Shown one piece after another: positions 22,229 to 33,823 of a stretch of 64,000 bases of DNA. Origin of the DNA: Acorus gramineus. Its lineage: Eukaryota; Streptophyta; Magnoliopsida; Acorales; Acoraceae. The translations under genes and the position numbers were made by a program. The stretch spans positions 5,670,615 through 5,734,614 of the forward strand of contig CM060851.1 of NCBI GenBank assembly GCA_030737835.1, read 5' to 3'. A model generated the notes under the pieces. The model saw only the letters and a program-made list of their open reading frames with translations. It was not told the DNA's origin and made no database searches. Position 1 is the stretch's first letter. Each line of letters begins with the position of its first letter.

Positions 22229-22437
22229 GCTTGTGGATCAGTGTGATCGATCATGGCGGTGGTGGCGTTCGAGGAGGAGGATCGACATTGTCCGATTGGG
22301 TTTGCGCGGCCCCGGTAGGTCTTGCGAGTGGGGTGATTAACCATACAAGCAGGATATTGGGCTGCATTATTGACAGGCTTGTTGGCTGTATGGGGATTTT
22401 GGCGTCTCTGCTCTGGTGATCTGTATATGGAGATCAT
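22229..22437. other. unexplained GC-richer segment after the 3' UTR copy
   Basis: It follows the duplicated SDIR1 3' UTR exactly where homology to copy 1 stops. Both strands are open (+ to 22419; - from 22437), one reading Gly-rich then APVGLASGVINHTSRILG and a hydrophobic end. I do not recognise either. No terminal repeats or target duplication were seen. It may be an insertion, filler DNA or a fragment of an unknown gene. Confidence 0.3.
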
Positions 22438-22800
22438 CCTTGATCAATTATGTGACAACATTTGATTTTGGTATGAAAAATGGATCATTAACTATGAAAT
22501 CAATGTAATATTCAATTAGTCACACACGCTTATATTCATTATAGTGACAAAGTTTGTGTATGACAAATATTCGGTGAATGTTTCGTTCAGTACGATGCGT
22601 GTATATTCGTGAATTGTACGGGATAGATACGGAAAAAAAATAAAGACACATAAATATAATATAAACCATGAGTAAACATAAAATATCAAATTATATTTTA
22701 TCATCCCAATAGAATGTCGAACACATCTTTTTTATGCTAATAAAAAAGATTAGCATAAAAACATGCATAAACATAATCACATTTAACATTATGATTTTAT

Positions 22801-23008
22801 TGTCACCAATGATCATAGCACAACGGTTCAGAGCTTTGTAGTGTTACCAATAGGTCATGAATTTGAGTCTTGGCGCTAACTTACCCACCTGTTTGTTGGC
22901 GATTATTCGAATGAATTTTCCATGGGACCGGGGCAAACAGGCGGAGGTAACCTTCCAGCTCAACCGTAATGTCAGCCACGGGGGTCCCTCCGATATAAAA
23001 AAAAAAAA
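22801..23008 (+). mobile_element. tRNA-derived SINE monomer with target duplication
   Basis: It contains GATCATAGCACAACGGTTCA (A-box-like), ATGAATTTGAGTCTTGG (B-box-like), GGCAAACAGGCGGAGG and CAGCTCAACCGTAATGTCAG, and ends in an A-run. It is homologous to the main unit of the element at 14384. Flanks are ATTATGATTTTAT (22788-22800) and ATTATGATGTTAT (23009-23021), 12 of 13 identical. Confidence 0.88.
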
Positions 23009-23040
23009 ATTATGATGTTATACATCCTCTAATTGTTTAT

Positions 23041-23304
23041 TTCTTCTTCTTACTGCTCTTCAGTGATCAAATTGTCTTCTTCAATATTTGAAAAAGCATT
23101 AATGTGATCAAAATATATAGGTTTCAAAGTATTAATTTTTAGAGTACGAGTCTTTTTCAAGTGAAGATTTATTCGCACAAACACGACATCATTGAATGTT
23201 TTTGGCTCCAGGTAATTTGGGTTTGGGGCCGGGATCAGCCGATCAGGGAGGAGGCCGGAGTGAGTCACCAGCCGTATGTCAGTCAAAGCCTTGAAACACT
23301 GCAA
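23041..23304 (-). other. unrecognised short open frame
   Basis: A minus-strand frame of about 84 residues with natural-looking composition (HSGLLPDRLIPAPNPNYLEP, then FNDVVFVRINLHLKK). I cannot assign a family. It lies in a part of copy 2 with no copy-1 partner, so it could be a remnant of a mobile-element protein or a chance frame. No start context or neighbouring exon supports a gene. Confidence 0.2.
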
Positions 23305-24636
23305 TTTTTTTTTTTTTTTACTTTTAAACTAAGAAGAAGAGAAACATTGATCCGAAAAATCTGGCCAATGAAAGTTTGTTCGCCCGTTTCATTTGGAGCA
23401 CACCAAATCGGTGAATTTCACCTAATATTCTGTGAAGTTCATCAAACTTTATTGCTATGATATTCATTTACCTGATGCACATGATTTATTGGTGTTTTTG
23501 TGCATCTTTTTTATGTATATATAAAGAATAACGTTTGGGTTTCTCATCTTAAAAATATATCAATATCTGTTTTATTCGTCTTTTATTCAATATATAAATT
23601 TAATAATATATCCACACTACAGAGTATATACTATATTATATATCTTCAAAATTGATCACTCTTTTTCAAACTCTAAATTCTATAGTTACACTGATCTTCT
23701 TTCACTACACTTCTAACTTATGAATAACGCAAAACGTATTTTCAAAAGCTATTTTAAAGAGAAAAAAGTCTTTCAAACTTATCCATAAAGGTTACTCAAG
23801 TTTGACTTGATCGATCAATAATAAAAGAATAACAACTCTTAAAAAACGTGGTATGTGAACCCAAAATTAGTTTATGAGATAAAGCGAGGGATTAGTTTAT
23901 GATTTGAATGCCAAACCTCAAGCTTTGAAGATAAATTAGCATCGTATTAACCATGGTTATCTTGATCAATGAAGGGTTGGATTTGAGACCACAAACCATG
24001 GCATAGAGAAAAATTATCCCAGACCTTGACTGATATAGCAACCTATTTCTGTTCCTAGAGTTATTAGAGAAAGATAATAAAAGAAGAGTCATTGAAAGAG
24101 ATTTTCTCATTCTTTAACGACCACCCTAGCAAACCTATTGCATCACCCTATCAATCTAACAAAACTAAAATTCCCTCAGCAAAACCAACTTAGATTTTGA
24201 CATGCCCACCACTATCATTGTCAGCCAAAATATATATCTAAGTTATTCTCTGATGAAAGAATATTCAATGCACCGTAGTTGGAATACCTAGTCATTTGTT
24301 AGGCACAAAATCCATCACTTGTTGGATCTCGAACTCGATCTTTTGATTGTAACAGTCCCAAACCATGAGTTGGTGGGATGGACCAATATATATAAAACAT
24401 GCAACTTGGATAAGGATGATTAAACTTAACAAGGTCTAAACTTTCAGCTCTATAATTAGATAGATATTCTTCCACCACATATGTTTGATTTTTGGGTATA
24501 CAGTCCCAACCTAACATGTATGGTTGTACCTAAGCCTAGATAAAAACAGGCCAGATATATATCTGAACCAATCATTGCATTCTATAATGAATAGCCACGT
24601 CATGGTGCACGTGTTATTTATCAAGACGGAGGCTTG
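23305..24636. other. intergenic, partly homologous to 14090-14900
   Basis: From about 23843 it aligns with copy 1 (AAACGTGGTATGTGAAC, GATTTTCTCATTCTTTAAC, CCACCCTAGCAAACCTATTGCATC). It preserves the site into which the dimeric SINE inserted in copy 1. No gene is supported. Confidence 0.5.
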
Positions 24637-25172
24637 TAAGTGGGCATGGACAACGGCCCGGCCCGGCCCGTTGAAACAGGGCCCCAGGCCCGCTGGCCTG
24701 TCGGGCCGGCCAATGGTCAAACAAACAGGCACAAGCCCGGGCCTAAACGGGCCTACCGGGTTGGGCTCGTGCTTCAGTCTACGGGCTCGGGTTTTAAACA
24801 TGTTATTTCTTTTGATATTTTAAATTTAAGTTGTTCATTTGTATATAAATGTTAAAATAACAAAACATTGAAAGTATAATGTTGAAAAATACATTTACAT
24901 CTACTGAATTTTCAAAAATAAAATATAAAATGAATTAATTATTTAAAAAATTGAATCACTACATATACCTAACTAGATAGGCATCTATATCAATGTTAAT
25001 AATTTGCACAATTTAATGCCCCCCACGGGCCTACATGTCAGCCCGAACAGATTCAGTTCGGGTTAGCCTGTGGGCCCGGCCAGGGCCCGAACTTAGGCAG
25101 CTTTGAAAACGGGTCGCGTTTGACCTTGCGGGCCCGCGCCGGACTTTGGAGCCTCGTGCCCAATGGGGATCC
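24637..25172. mobile_element. GC-rich-ended element, hAT-like candidate
   Basis: The left end GTGGGCATGGACAACGGCCC and right end GGGCCCGCGCC...CTCGTGCCCA are runs of GGCCCG/CGGGCC words in inverted orientation around an AT-rich core. Such word runs are common in the sub-terminal parts of plant hAT elements. No target-site duplication was found, so the limits are approximate. Reading frames here are artefacts of the repetitive ends. Confidence 0.4.
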
Positions 25173-25884
25173 TTATTACTAGTTGTAGGGTCTACAAATA
25201 CTGTGAATATTAAATATATGACCCATGTAAAACACTTATTAGTAGGAAATTTCAGTTGTGCCTGAAGAAGAAGAATAGGTGAATATATATAAGCACCAAG
25301 TTGTATCAGGGAGTGTGTTGATACAGTCATTGATGTAGTATGTAGGGGACCAGAATTTTTTTAAAGAGGGATTTAAAAAAGTTATTAAAAAAAATTTAAA
25401 TTTGCATTGTACCATTTTATATTTTTTAATAAAAATCAATCATGTTCAAACAATAACACATACATAATTACAATTGTTGACTTCATTTTAGAATATTTTA
25501 TTCCATTCTTAAAAATTTAGGTAGCTTTCCAAATTTCAAACATTTATATATGACAGTTAATAGTATCTTCAATCCTATACCCAAATGTATATCTAAATTT
25601 AGATTTAAGTAAAGTCATTTAATATCTCTCCAACCATTTACCCATACCCATTCTAAATAAATCTTTTACTCAAACTTTTTTCCAAATCTATGGAGACTCA
25701 AACATTTATTCAATTTTTCAAATGCTATTTTTTTTCTTCAACTCCATATTTTATAAAATATTTGAGTAAAACATAAAATAATAATTCGAGACAATTCATA
25801 TATATCAAATAAAAATTTTATTCAATTTTTTTATAAAATTTGAGTATAGATTTAATTAAGGGCTAATGATGGCTAAATAAAAAT

Positions 25885-26174
25885 GGGCGTTGTTACACCC
25901 AGATCCATTTCTAGTTTCAATTCCAGTCCTATATGCGTCGATAGAAAATTAACGATGCATATGCTCATGTTAACAAGGCATATATTTCGAAAGAATTTTT
26001 TTATATTTTCTATTAATGTATCCATGCAATTTATTGAAGTATATTCTTCATTTTTTTAAAAAAGCATGTACCTCATTAAATGAGGTATACTATTTTTAAA
26101 AAATTCGAAGCACATGTACATAGAAACTAAAGTTGAGATTGAAAATGGGGCCGGATCTGGATGTAACATTATCC
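25885..26174. mobile_element. Mutator-like MITE, copy 3 of the 5739 family
   Basis: It begins GGGCGTTGTTACACCCAGAT and ends TCTGGATGTAACATTATCC, and its interior matches the element at 5739 (GCGTCGATAGAAAATTAACG, ATGTATCCATGCAATTTAT). The flanks AATAAAAAT (25876-25884) and AATAAAATT (26175-26183) are an imperfect 9-bp duplication. Absent from duplication copy 1 near 16115. Confidence 0.8.
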
Positions 26175-26197
26175 AATAAAATTATCTTCAATATTTT

Positions 26198-27934
26198 TGT
26201 TAAATGTGTTAGATTATATATTAGTTTGTTATTATAATATTTTGTTATGATATTAGTTTGTTAGTGTGTTACACGTGTAACACTATCTTGTTTTATTATA
26301 TAAATGGGTTTAGTCTATTTCTAATAGAACAAGAGTTTTAGGGTTTCATTATTATTCTCTCTCTTATTTCTAACATGGTATCAGAACCAACCAAAAACCC
26401 TAGATCCACAAAAGTTTTTCTTCTTCTTCTTCTTCTTCTTCTTCTTCTTCTTCTTCTTCCCCACTCCGATTGAGGAGTCTTCAATCGGAGTGGGGGAAGA
26501 CTTTTGACCATCGTCTATGAGCTCGTCTCCGTCAGCCCGCCTCTTGTCTCCGTCATCATCTTCCTTGCGCACCTATCGCGCTCGGGGGTCATCTTCCTCG
26601 CGCACCTATCGCGCTCGTCCCTGTCGCGCCGTCGATCACGCACTGTTCTCCCTGTGAGCCATTTCCGAGCGCTGCCGTCCGTCGCACCTGTAGAGTCCGT
26701 TGCCGCCCGTCCCAAAGCCATTGAGCCGAACCACGCTGTGTTGAAGTCGTTGGAGACGAGACATGTTGAAACATTGATTTGATAGTGTTTGGTGATTTAA
26801 AAAAAAATCCCGAGAATCCCATCATACATGAGATGGTGGTATCAAACAGCATGAATCACGCGTCAAGCCAACTCGTCCAACTCAATGGTTCGACTCGGCC
26901 AACTCGCCCAGATCCATTTTGATGTTTGTTTATTTCTTCGATCCGTTTTGACTTGATCAAGACAACGCGTGACTTGGCCACCCACGACTCGTCAACTGGA
27001 TCCGTCGATCAACCATCGTCGTCGTCGTTCGGTTGTCGTCGTCTTCGTCATCTCTGTTGCGTCTGTCGTGCCCGTCATGTGCAACCCATTGCGCACCACT
27101 CGTCGCATTAGGGCCGTCGTCGTTCTTTTCTTCCTTGGGTCTCTTTCTTCTTTGAGATCTTGTTCGTAGCGCTATCATTTTCGCGCGCTACTATCGCTGT
27201 CTTCTCCGCGTGGCATCGTCTTTGCACGCCATCGTCGTTCTTCTTTTCTTTGGATCTCCTTTTTCTTGAGATTTATCGTCGTCGTCGTCATTCGTCAAGT
27301 GGCGTATTTTAAACGCAGCATAGCTGCCTCCACACACGTTTTCTTTATGTGCGATCGTCATTCTTCTCTTCCTTGGATCTCCTTCTTCCTTTGAGATCCA
27401 CTATCGCCGTCGTCTACGCGCAGCACCGTCGTCTCCGTGCATCGTCGTCCTTGTGCACCGTTGTCTCCATCCACCAACACTCTGAGTGACTCAACGAGCG
27501 GGAGCGACTCCGACTGACTCAACGAGCGGGAGCGACTCCGACTGACTCAAGAAGAGCGGGAGCGAAGTGATGGATTCTAAAACATAGACGGCGACTCAAA
27601 AGTACCCTTCAGAGTTTGGGAGGGATGTTAAATAAGTATTTTGATATTTTAGTGATTTTAGTTTAATAGTACTTATTTTTGTTGGGATTTTAGTTTATCA
27701 TATTTGTGCAAACTCTAACTCTAAGGATACTACCATTCAGAATTTGAAAGGGAGTGTTAAATGTGTTAGATTATATAACAATTTGTTATGATATTAGTTT
27801 GTTATTATATTAGTTTGTTAGTGTGTTGCACGTGTAACACTATCTTATATTATTATATAAAGGACTTTAGTCCCTCTCTAATAGAACAAGGGTTTTAGAG
27901 TTTCATTATTATTTTCTCTCTTTTATTTCTAACA
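26198..27934 (+). mobile_element. non-autonomous copia-like LTR retrotransposon
   Basis: Two LTRs (26198-26375 and 27755-27934, about 178-180 bp) start TGTTAAATGTGTTAG and end TTTCTAACA. A primer site TGGTATCAGAACC (initiator-Met tRNA type) follows the 5' LTR, and a purine tract TTGAAAGGGAG precedes the 3' LTR. A perfect 5-bp duplication, ATTTT, flanks it (26193-26197, 27935-27939). The 1.4 kb interior has (CTT)n after the primer site, GC-rich Arg/Ser frames and a direct repeat near 27496-27560, but no gag, protease, integrase or RT. It must rely on a partner element. Copy 1 keeps the empty site CAATATTTTAAAC near 16129. Confidence 0.93.
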
Positions 27935-28474
27935 ATTTTAAACCAAAGTCATCTACAATTTTTTAATGTTATCCACCCAACCAATTAAAAAAATAAAAAA
28001 GCCCCGATCGAGAAGTGAATGTAACGGTCTCAAGTTCGCTCTATTATCTTCCATGCTTTTATCCTTTGAAAAAAAATGATACATTCAATCTATTCTATTG
28101 TACAACACGTTTACATTTTCAGTTGTTTTGATTTTTTTAAATATATATATATATTCACCTAATAAAATACATTATGTTATAAAAAAATAAAATGCAAATC
28201 TAGATAAATTAGTACATATTTCTTTTTAATTTTTTTTATTTTTTATACACTGTAATAATGAAATATATAATATACTAGAACAATATAAAGTGTATAGACC
28301 GCAAAGCAAAACGGATGTTACATCAAAGTTATTGAAGAAAAAAAAGGAGTATATACTTTAATCATATAACTACAAAACAAACTAAATATATTATTACCCT
28401 TAGAAAAGTACAATTTCAAAAAAATTAGCTGTCATGTAATAATAAAATGCCATCCATCAATTTATGTTAATGTC

Positions 28475-28980
28475 AGACCTGTCAACCCATCGGGTCTAGA
28501 CCTGAACTTATTTACACATGTAATTTATTCAGGACTGAATATAAAATCGATTTGAGTCTGGGTTCACCCCGACCCGATCTTATGGATCTGAGAGCACACT
28601 GTTTTATATATAAACCCATGTAATATGTAGTAAACTTAGTAATGCAATGTGTTTGTTTAACTTAATTTGTTAACTTATTTAAATATTTTGGACAATTAAC
28701 TTTTGAATTTGTATAATTTGGTTGGTTTATTGCATGATTTATTTTGGGTGTTGTTGTAACTTGTAAAGACTTTAAAAATCAGATTTGATTTTTATGTGTA
28801 TAAGACTTTAAAAATCAGATTTATAAATTGTTTTGCAAAGATGAGGTTATTCTTTTGTAGACCCAACCTGCACCCGAAAGACTTAAGACTCGATATGAAC
28901 CTGAAGGACCCGACAATCAAAACGAGTCAGATTTGGATCTACCCCGATATGATCTGAATCTGATCCATTGATAAGCCTAG
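28475..28980. mobile_element. TIR-like insertion specific to copy 2
   Basis: The left end ACCTGTCAACCCATCGGGTC and right end GATCCATTGATAAGCCT are degenerate inverted repeats with sub-terminal GGGTC/GACCC words, as in plant hAT MITEs. Copy 1 at about 17424-17435 reads across the site (TTAATGTTAGCCTCCATCAA). Short TCAG repeats at both edges may be the target duplication, but 8 clean bases are not visible. Confidence 0.55.
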
Positions 28981-29388
28981 TCAGTATCCATCAATGATTA
29001 ACACGAGTCCTAAAAGGATTTCAAAATATATCATCTTCTAAACACTGATAGATGGATTCAACACTGACAGGATGCCATGTGAGATTAATAATAATAAAAA
29101 AACCCAAAAAAATCTGAATGGAAACCTTGTTAATATTATCAAAATCATAATAAACAAACTCCCTCCCTCAGTTAAATAGAAACTTCAACGCCCCCATTTA
29201 AAATCTTTCACAAGCTGTCCTTCCTATATATTCTCTCATGCAGTACACATTCCTCCAAGTCAATCAATCTTTGTACTACACACATATGACATATTAACAT
29301 ACATACATACCCATTGACATACATACATACATAACTCAAAAGGCCCTCTTCACCCTTAAAAAAAAAAAAAAAAAATCACCCATAAACA
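28981..29388. other. ZIP-b upstream region
   Basis: Alignable to 17430-18022. It contains a (CATA)n-like tract at about 29293-29330 and an A-run just before a short leader (ATCACCCATAAACA) and the ATG at 29389. The leader differs from copy a, where the A-run abuts the ATG. Confidence 0.45.
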
Positions 29389-32324
29389 ATGGCAACCCCA
29401 TCTTTCATGAAACCCCTTAAACACCTAACCCTAACCTTCCCCATCCTCCTCTCCCTCCAAATCCTTCAAACCACCGCCCACGGCGGCTCTCACGACGTCA
29501 CCACCACCACCGACAACCTCCACGGGAAGAGTCTGATCCTCGTAAAGATATGGTGTCTGCTCATCCTCCTCGTCTCCACCTTCGCCGGCGGCGTCTCCCC
29601 CTACTTTTACAGGTGATGTTAGAATCAGAAATTGAGGAGAATGATTATTTTTTTTAGGTTATCGGAGATATCCCAAATCTTTTTGAGGCAATACTCTGGT
29701 GTCTCATTAGCATTTAACTCAAATATATAATTCTGAAATACTCTAGTACATATGAATATCTCTAACAGATGGAACGAGAGCTTCCTCTTGTTGGGGACCC
29801 AATTCGCCGGCGGTGTCTTCTTGGGGACCTCTCTCATGCACTTCTTGAGCGACTCGAACACGACGTTCGGGGATTTGACGTCGAAGACGTACCCCTTCGC
29901 GTTCATGCTCGCGTCGGCCGGGTATCTGCTCACCATGCTTGGGGACTGTGTGATTGCGGCGCTGACAAAGAGAGCTGCTGGTGGTGGTGGTGGGGCTCAG
30001 GTGAAGGTTGACGGGGTGGAGGAGGGGGCGGAGGCGAAGGGGGCAGCGGTGGTGGTGGGGGATCACCATCAACTGGTGTTTGTGATGACGTCGAATTTTG
30101 GTGATACGATTCTTTTGATCGTCGCGCTTTGCTTTCACTCTGTGTTTGAGGGGATCGCCGTCGGCGTTTCGGGTAAGTTTTTTTATTGGGCTGTAATTCT
30201 GTCGATTTTGATTAGATTTTGGATCAATTTAAATTGAACTGAAATATTATTATATCTAATTTAAATCTTAATTAAACATGAATTTGAAATCAAATTATTA
30301 AATTTATAATTGAATTTGGTTAGTCATAAATCTGAATGGAATTTAACTAAATTTAAAAATTAGGTCTTGGTAAATTATTTGATTCAAAAAATATATCATT
30401 ATAAATAAATATTTTTAAAATGAAAAATGAAGGATGATGGATGGATAGGGTCACAATGATGACTAGAATGAAGAGTTTAATTATAGAGTGAATAGTGATT
30501 AATAAATATGAAGAAACAATTAACTAGTTTGAGAAGGTTGGTTCAATTTGGTTCAGTTTAGTTAGATTTTTTGGAATGTGAAAAATTAGTAATCAGAATT
30601 AATTTGGTTTACTAATTTTTCGATCTATAATCGAACCAAACCACATAATATTATCTCAATAAAAAAAATAACTTGACAAAAAATGAGATTCAATAGGATG
30701 CGTCAGTCTTCAACGAGGGACTATTTATATCAATAGTATTGTACTATCTATGTCACACACCCTCAACCCACATTGTAGTGACCAAATACTTTGAAAATTT
30801 TCGAATGTATAGAAAATTTCATCCATTAGATATCTCTTGTAAATATTGACCAAACAAATTTTTGTTCACTTTGTGTTTTATCTTTAAAATCCAATTTATC
30901 CTTTTGGTTGTAGATGGTTTATCACATTTTCTGGAATTAAAAAAATTAACTAGCCTTAATGATTTTCTCCTTCTCTACGATCAAATGAAAGGTTTTTAGT
31001 TTTTTTTGTAAATTCTCATAACATGTCAAAAAACCAAATCAATATTTTTTGTATTTTATTATATTTATCTAATATCGTCACTTGCAAATACCAAATATTT
31101 TTTTTGTAGAGAACTTTTTTTTTTTTTTTTTTTTTTGAAACAAGATAGATATTTACTATCCGATTTCATTTCTGAAAATCGACTTAAGCTCTGAAAGGGA
31201 TGGTGGGGGTTAAAGAGAGGGCAGTAAAGAGAACATTTTAAACATCTAAACATACAATGATGGTAGGCAGCATCCCCGGTTTGAAGTATCTAACACGACA
31301 CCGCCGTTCTCCAACCGGCCTGCTCCTCCCTTTACTCCCGAGATCGCGGGAGAGGAAGTCCCCCCCCCCCCCCAAGCATGTCTCCCAATCGTGAACGAAC
31401 CTCTCGAATATGTCCCCCATGTTTTTGACATACACGGTCACCCCCGAAAGATGACCTCGTTTCTTGCTCGCCAAATCGTCCATGCGGCCGCCGGCACTAT
31501 AACTTGCGAGATCTCCTTTGCCCTTCCAGGTTGTGGTGCCCTCTTTAGATCTCTCCCCGCCACCCACTGTTCCTCGAGATTTTGGACTTGGGTTGATCAA
31601 CCAGTCTTTCGCCCGACCTCCCGCCAGAACCGCCACACAAATACGCACTCACAAAATAGATGGTTGACTGTCTCCGGCGCCACCTCGCACAATACGCATG
31701 TCGTTGGTTCATTAACAACCCACTTGGAACGGTATACCTTCGTGAGTAGTCATCCCTGGAATAACAGCCACATGAGAACTTCTTAAGTAGGGTCTTCAAC
31801 GCATGAAGTCCATATGATACAAGAAAAGTCTAAAAAGGACATATGAATACGTTGATAAAAATACATGAATACAAATATTCATATATCCGACTCGTATCCG
31901 ATCCATTGACATCCATGCTAACGCCTGCTCAGGCACCAAAGCAGAAGCGTGGAGGAACCTATGGACAATCTGCCTGCACAAGATCTTTGCCGCCATCGCC
32001 ATGGGCATCGCGCTCCTCCGGATGCTCCCGGAGCGGCCGTTTCTGATGACGGCCGCCTACTCCTTCGCCTTCGCCGTCTCAAGCCCCATCGGGGTGGGCA
32101 TTGGGATTGCGATCGACGCCACCACGCAGGGCGCCACCGCCGACTGGATCTACGCCATCTCCATGGCAATAGCCTGTGGGGTCTTTGTCTATGTGGCCAT
32201 AAACCACCTCATCTCAAAGGGTTTCAAGCCGAGCAAGCCTTCCCATTTCGACACCCCCAAATTCAAGTTTTTGGCCGTGCTCGCCGGAGTTGCAGTCATT
32301 GCGGTTGTCATGACCTGGGACTAG
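29389..32324 (+). CDS. ZIP-family metal transporter, ZIP2/ZIP11-like, copy b
   Basis: Three exons (29389-29612, 29769-30172, 31933-32324) encode 339 residues. It is a tandem paralogue of the gene at 18023 with the same intron phases. Motifs are intact: [26 protein letters not shown] (H198, E202), [11 protein letters not shown] (H225), ending VVMTWD. The cytosolic loop is shorter than in copy a, the acidic N-terminal run is replaced by [10 protein letters not shown], and the potential glycosylation site N-E-T becomes N-T-T. Intron 2 is 1.76 kb because a LINE fragment sits in it. The first half of exon 2 is almost identical to copy a while exon 3 and introns differ much more. Function (divalent-metal uptake, probably Zn) is inferred from the family. 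Confidence 0.92.
31117..31773 (-). mobile_element. 5'-truncated LINE (L1-type) fragment in ZIP-b intron 2
   Basis: Inserted antisense to the ZIP gene: it starts with a T-run on + (the poly(A) tail) and has the 3' end of a LINE ORF2 on the minus strand. That ORF is broken across frames; about 31545-31799 carries remnants of the zinc-ribbon domain after reverse transcriptase ([13 protein letters not shown], in another frame a Cys-Val-Leu-Cys-type motif), and 31238-31648 the C-terminal tail. A perfect GAGAACTT duplication flanks it (31109-31116, 31774-31781). Copy a has the single site at 19353-19360. A C-run lies at 31362-31374. Confidence 0.88.
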
Positions 32325-33683
32325 TGATTTGAATTAGTTTCACTTTGGTCTGATACATGTGAAATGAATTATGGTTATACAGGTGTGGTGGCGGTTATTA
32401 TTGTTATTCCTTTTTATTTTTTCATAACGTATGTTTAAGAGCCCTGACAGTGTAGTATATACTACGCAATCATAGCATATGTAATTTTATTATAGTGTAC
32501 GACAATTTTTTTTTATCATTTTTTTATCTTGAAAAAAAATATTAATGTATCTCAGTATATATTTCATTTCATATAACAACATCTACTCTAATGGAAGAGT
32601 ATATGATTTAAATAAATAAAAAAAAAATCAGTGTAGACTACAATTAGGATTGCACAAGTGACTTGATGTATCATTTTTCATGTTTTAATGAGAATAAGCA
32701 AAAGTTAGCTAGTGTGGTACGAAGGAAAATTTTGTGCTGTTGTTTTTCACCATTCATTTTTTAATATAGAGATTTTATGTTATTGTTTGGAAGGTTGATT
32801 CTTACGTTATTCACTGTTATGAATACAATTGCTGATGAGATGGGACTTGATCATGCCTGTATTCTATCTGTCTATGTCAGTATCTAATGAGGGATTGATA
32901 GTTTGCATGATTGACATGTGAGATTTGAGAATAATTTTAGATTTGATTCTAGATCATAGGTGACATGTGACATTTGATTTAGTGTTTCCACATGCATGGT
33001 TTATGATTTTTTTTTTCAATTCAGATGGAAAGATAAATATTTTTAGAAGAATTAATTTGAAGAAAATAACATGCAACAATGGTATACATGCTTCAATCTC
33101 ACTTCTCTAATTAAGTATGTACTCATATAATTTTTTATTTGTGTGTATAGAATACATTCAAATAATTGTGTGTGAGACCCTGTAGTTGGATTCAAGAGAT
33201 GCAACAGTGGCTAAGGCAGTGGCAAGGTAGGATTGACTTATGTAGGCTCAGGAGAATACTTATTTGACGTCTTTGGATCCTTGTATTAAAGACATAAATT
33301 TTTTTTTTTTTTTGTATAAAAGCCCGGACAGGACGACACAATCCCTACACTACATACTACTAATACGGGCCCATAAATCTATAATAAACTATGTGCTAAA
33401 CCCACGATACCCTGCCCTCTACACATTAAAGCCATTTTTTTCCACCTTGTGTTTGACACATAGATGCCTATGTCAATAACGTTATATAAAGATAAATGCG
33501 TGATATTTTGATCAATATTAATTAAAGTGAAGTAATTTAAATTTTTTTTTTTTGTCAACAATGACACCCTTATTGGTCGGGGGAGTGTCTGTTTGTTAAG
33601 AGATGTTAGCAAATGATTAAAAATAGTGCATAAGTCAAGGTGGAGTAGAATTTTTTTATTTTTATTTTTACTTTAAAAAGGGC

Positions 33684-33714
<31 letters not shown>

Positions 33715-33786
33715 GATCGCACCCCATCGTTCCTCTATATATATATATACTTTGTACTGTCTTTTTTTTTTTTTTCTCTCTCTCTA

Positions 33787-33823
<37 letters not shown>

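Noticed and set aside
24524-25330. Open frames across the GGCCCG-rich ends
   Set aside because: They arise from repetitive sub-terminal words of a transposon-like element on both strands.
26504-27178. Arg/Ser-rich frames as a host gene
   Set aside because: They lie between LTRs of a bounded retrotransposon and show no exon structure or known domain.
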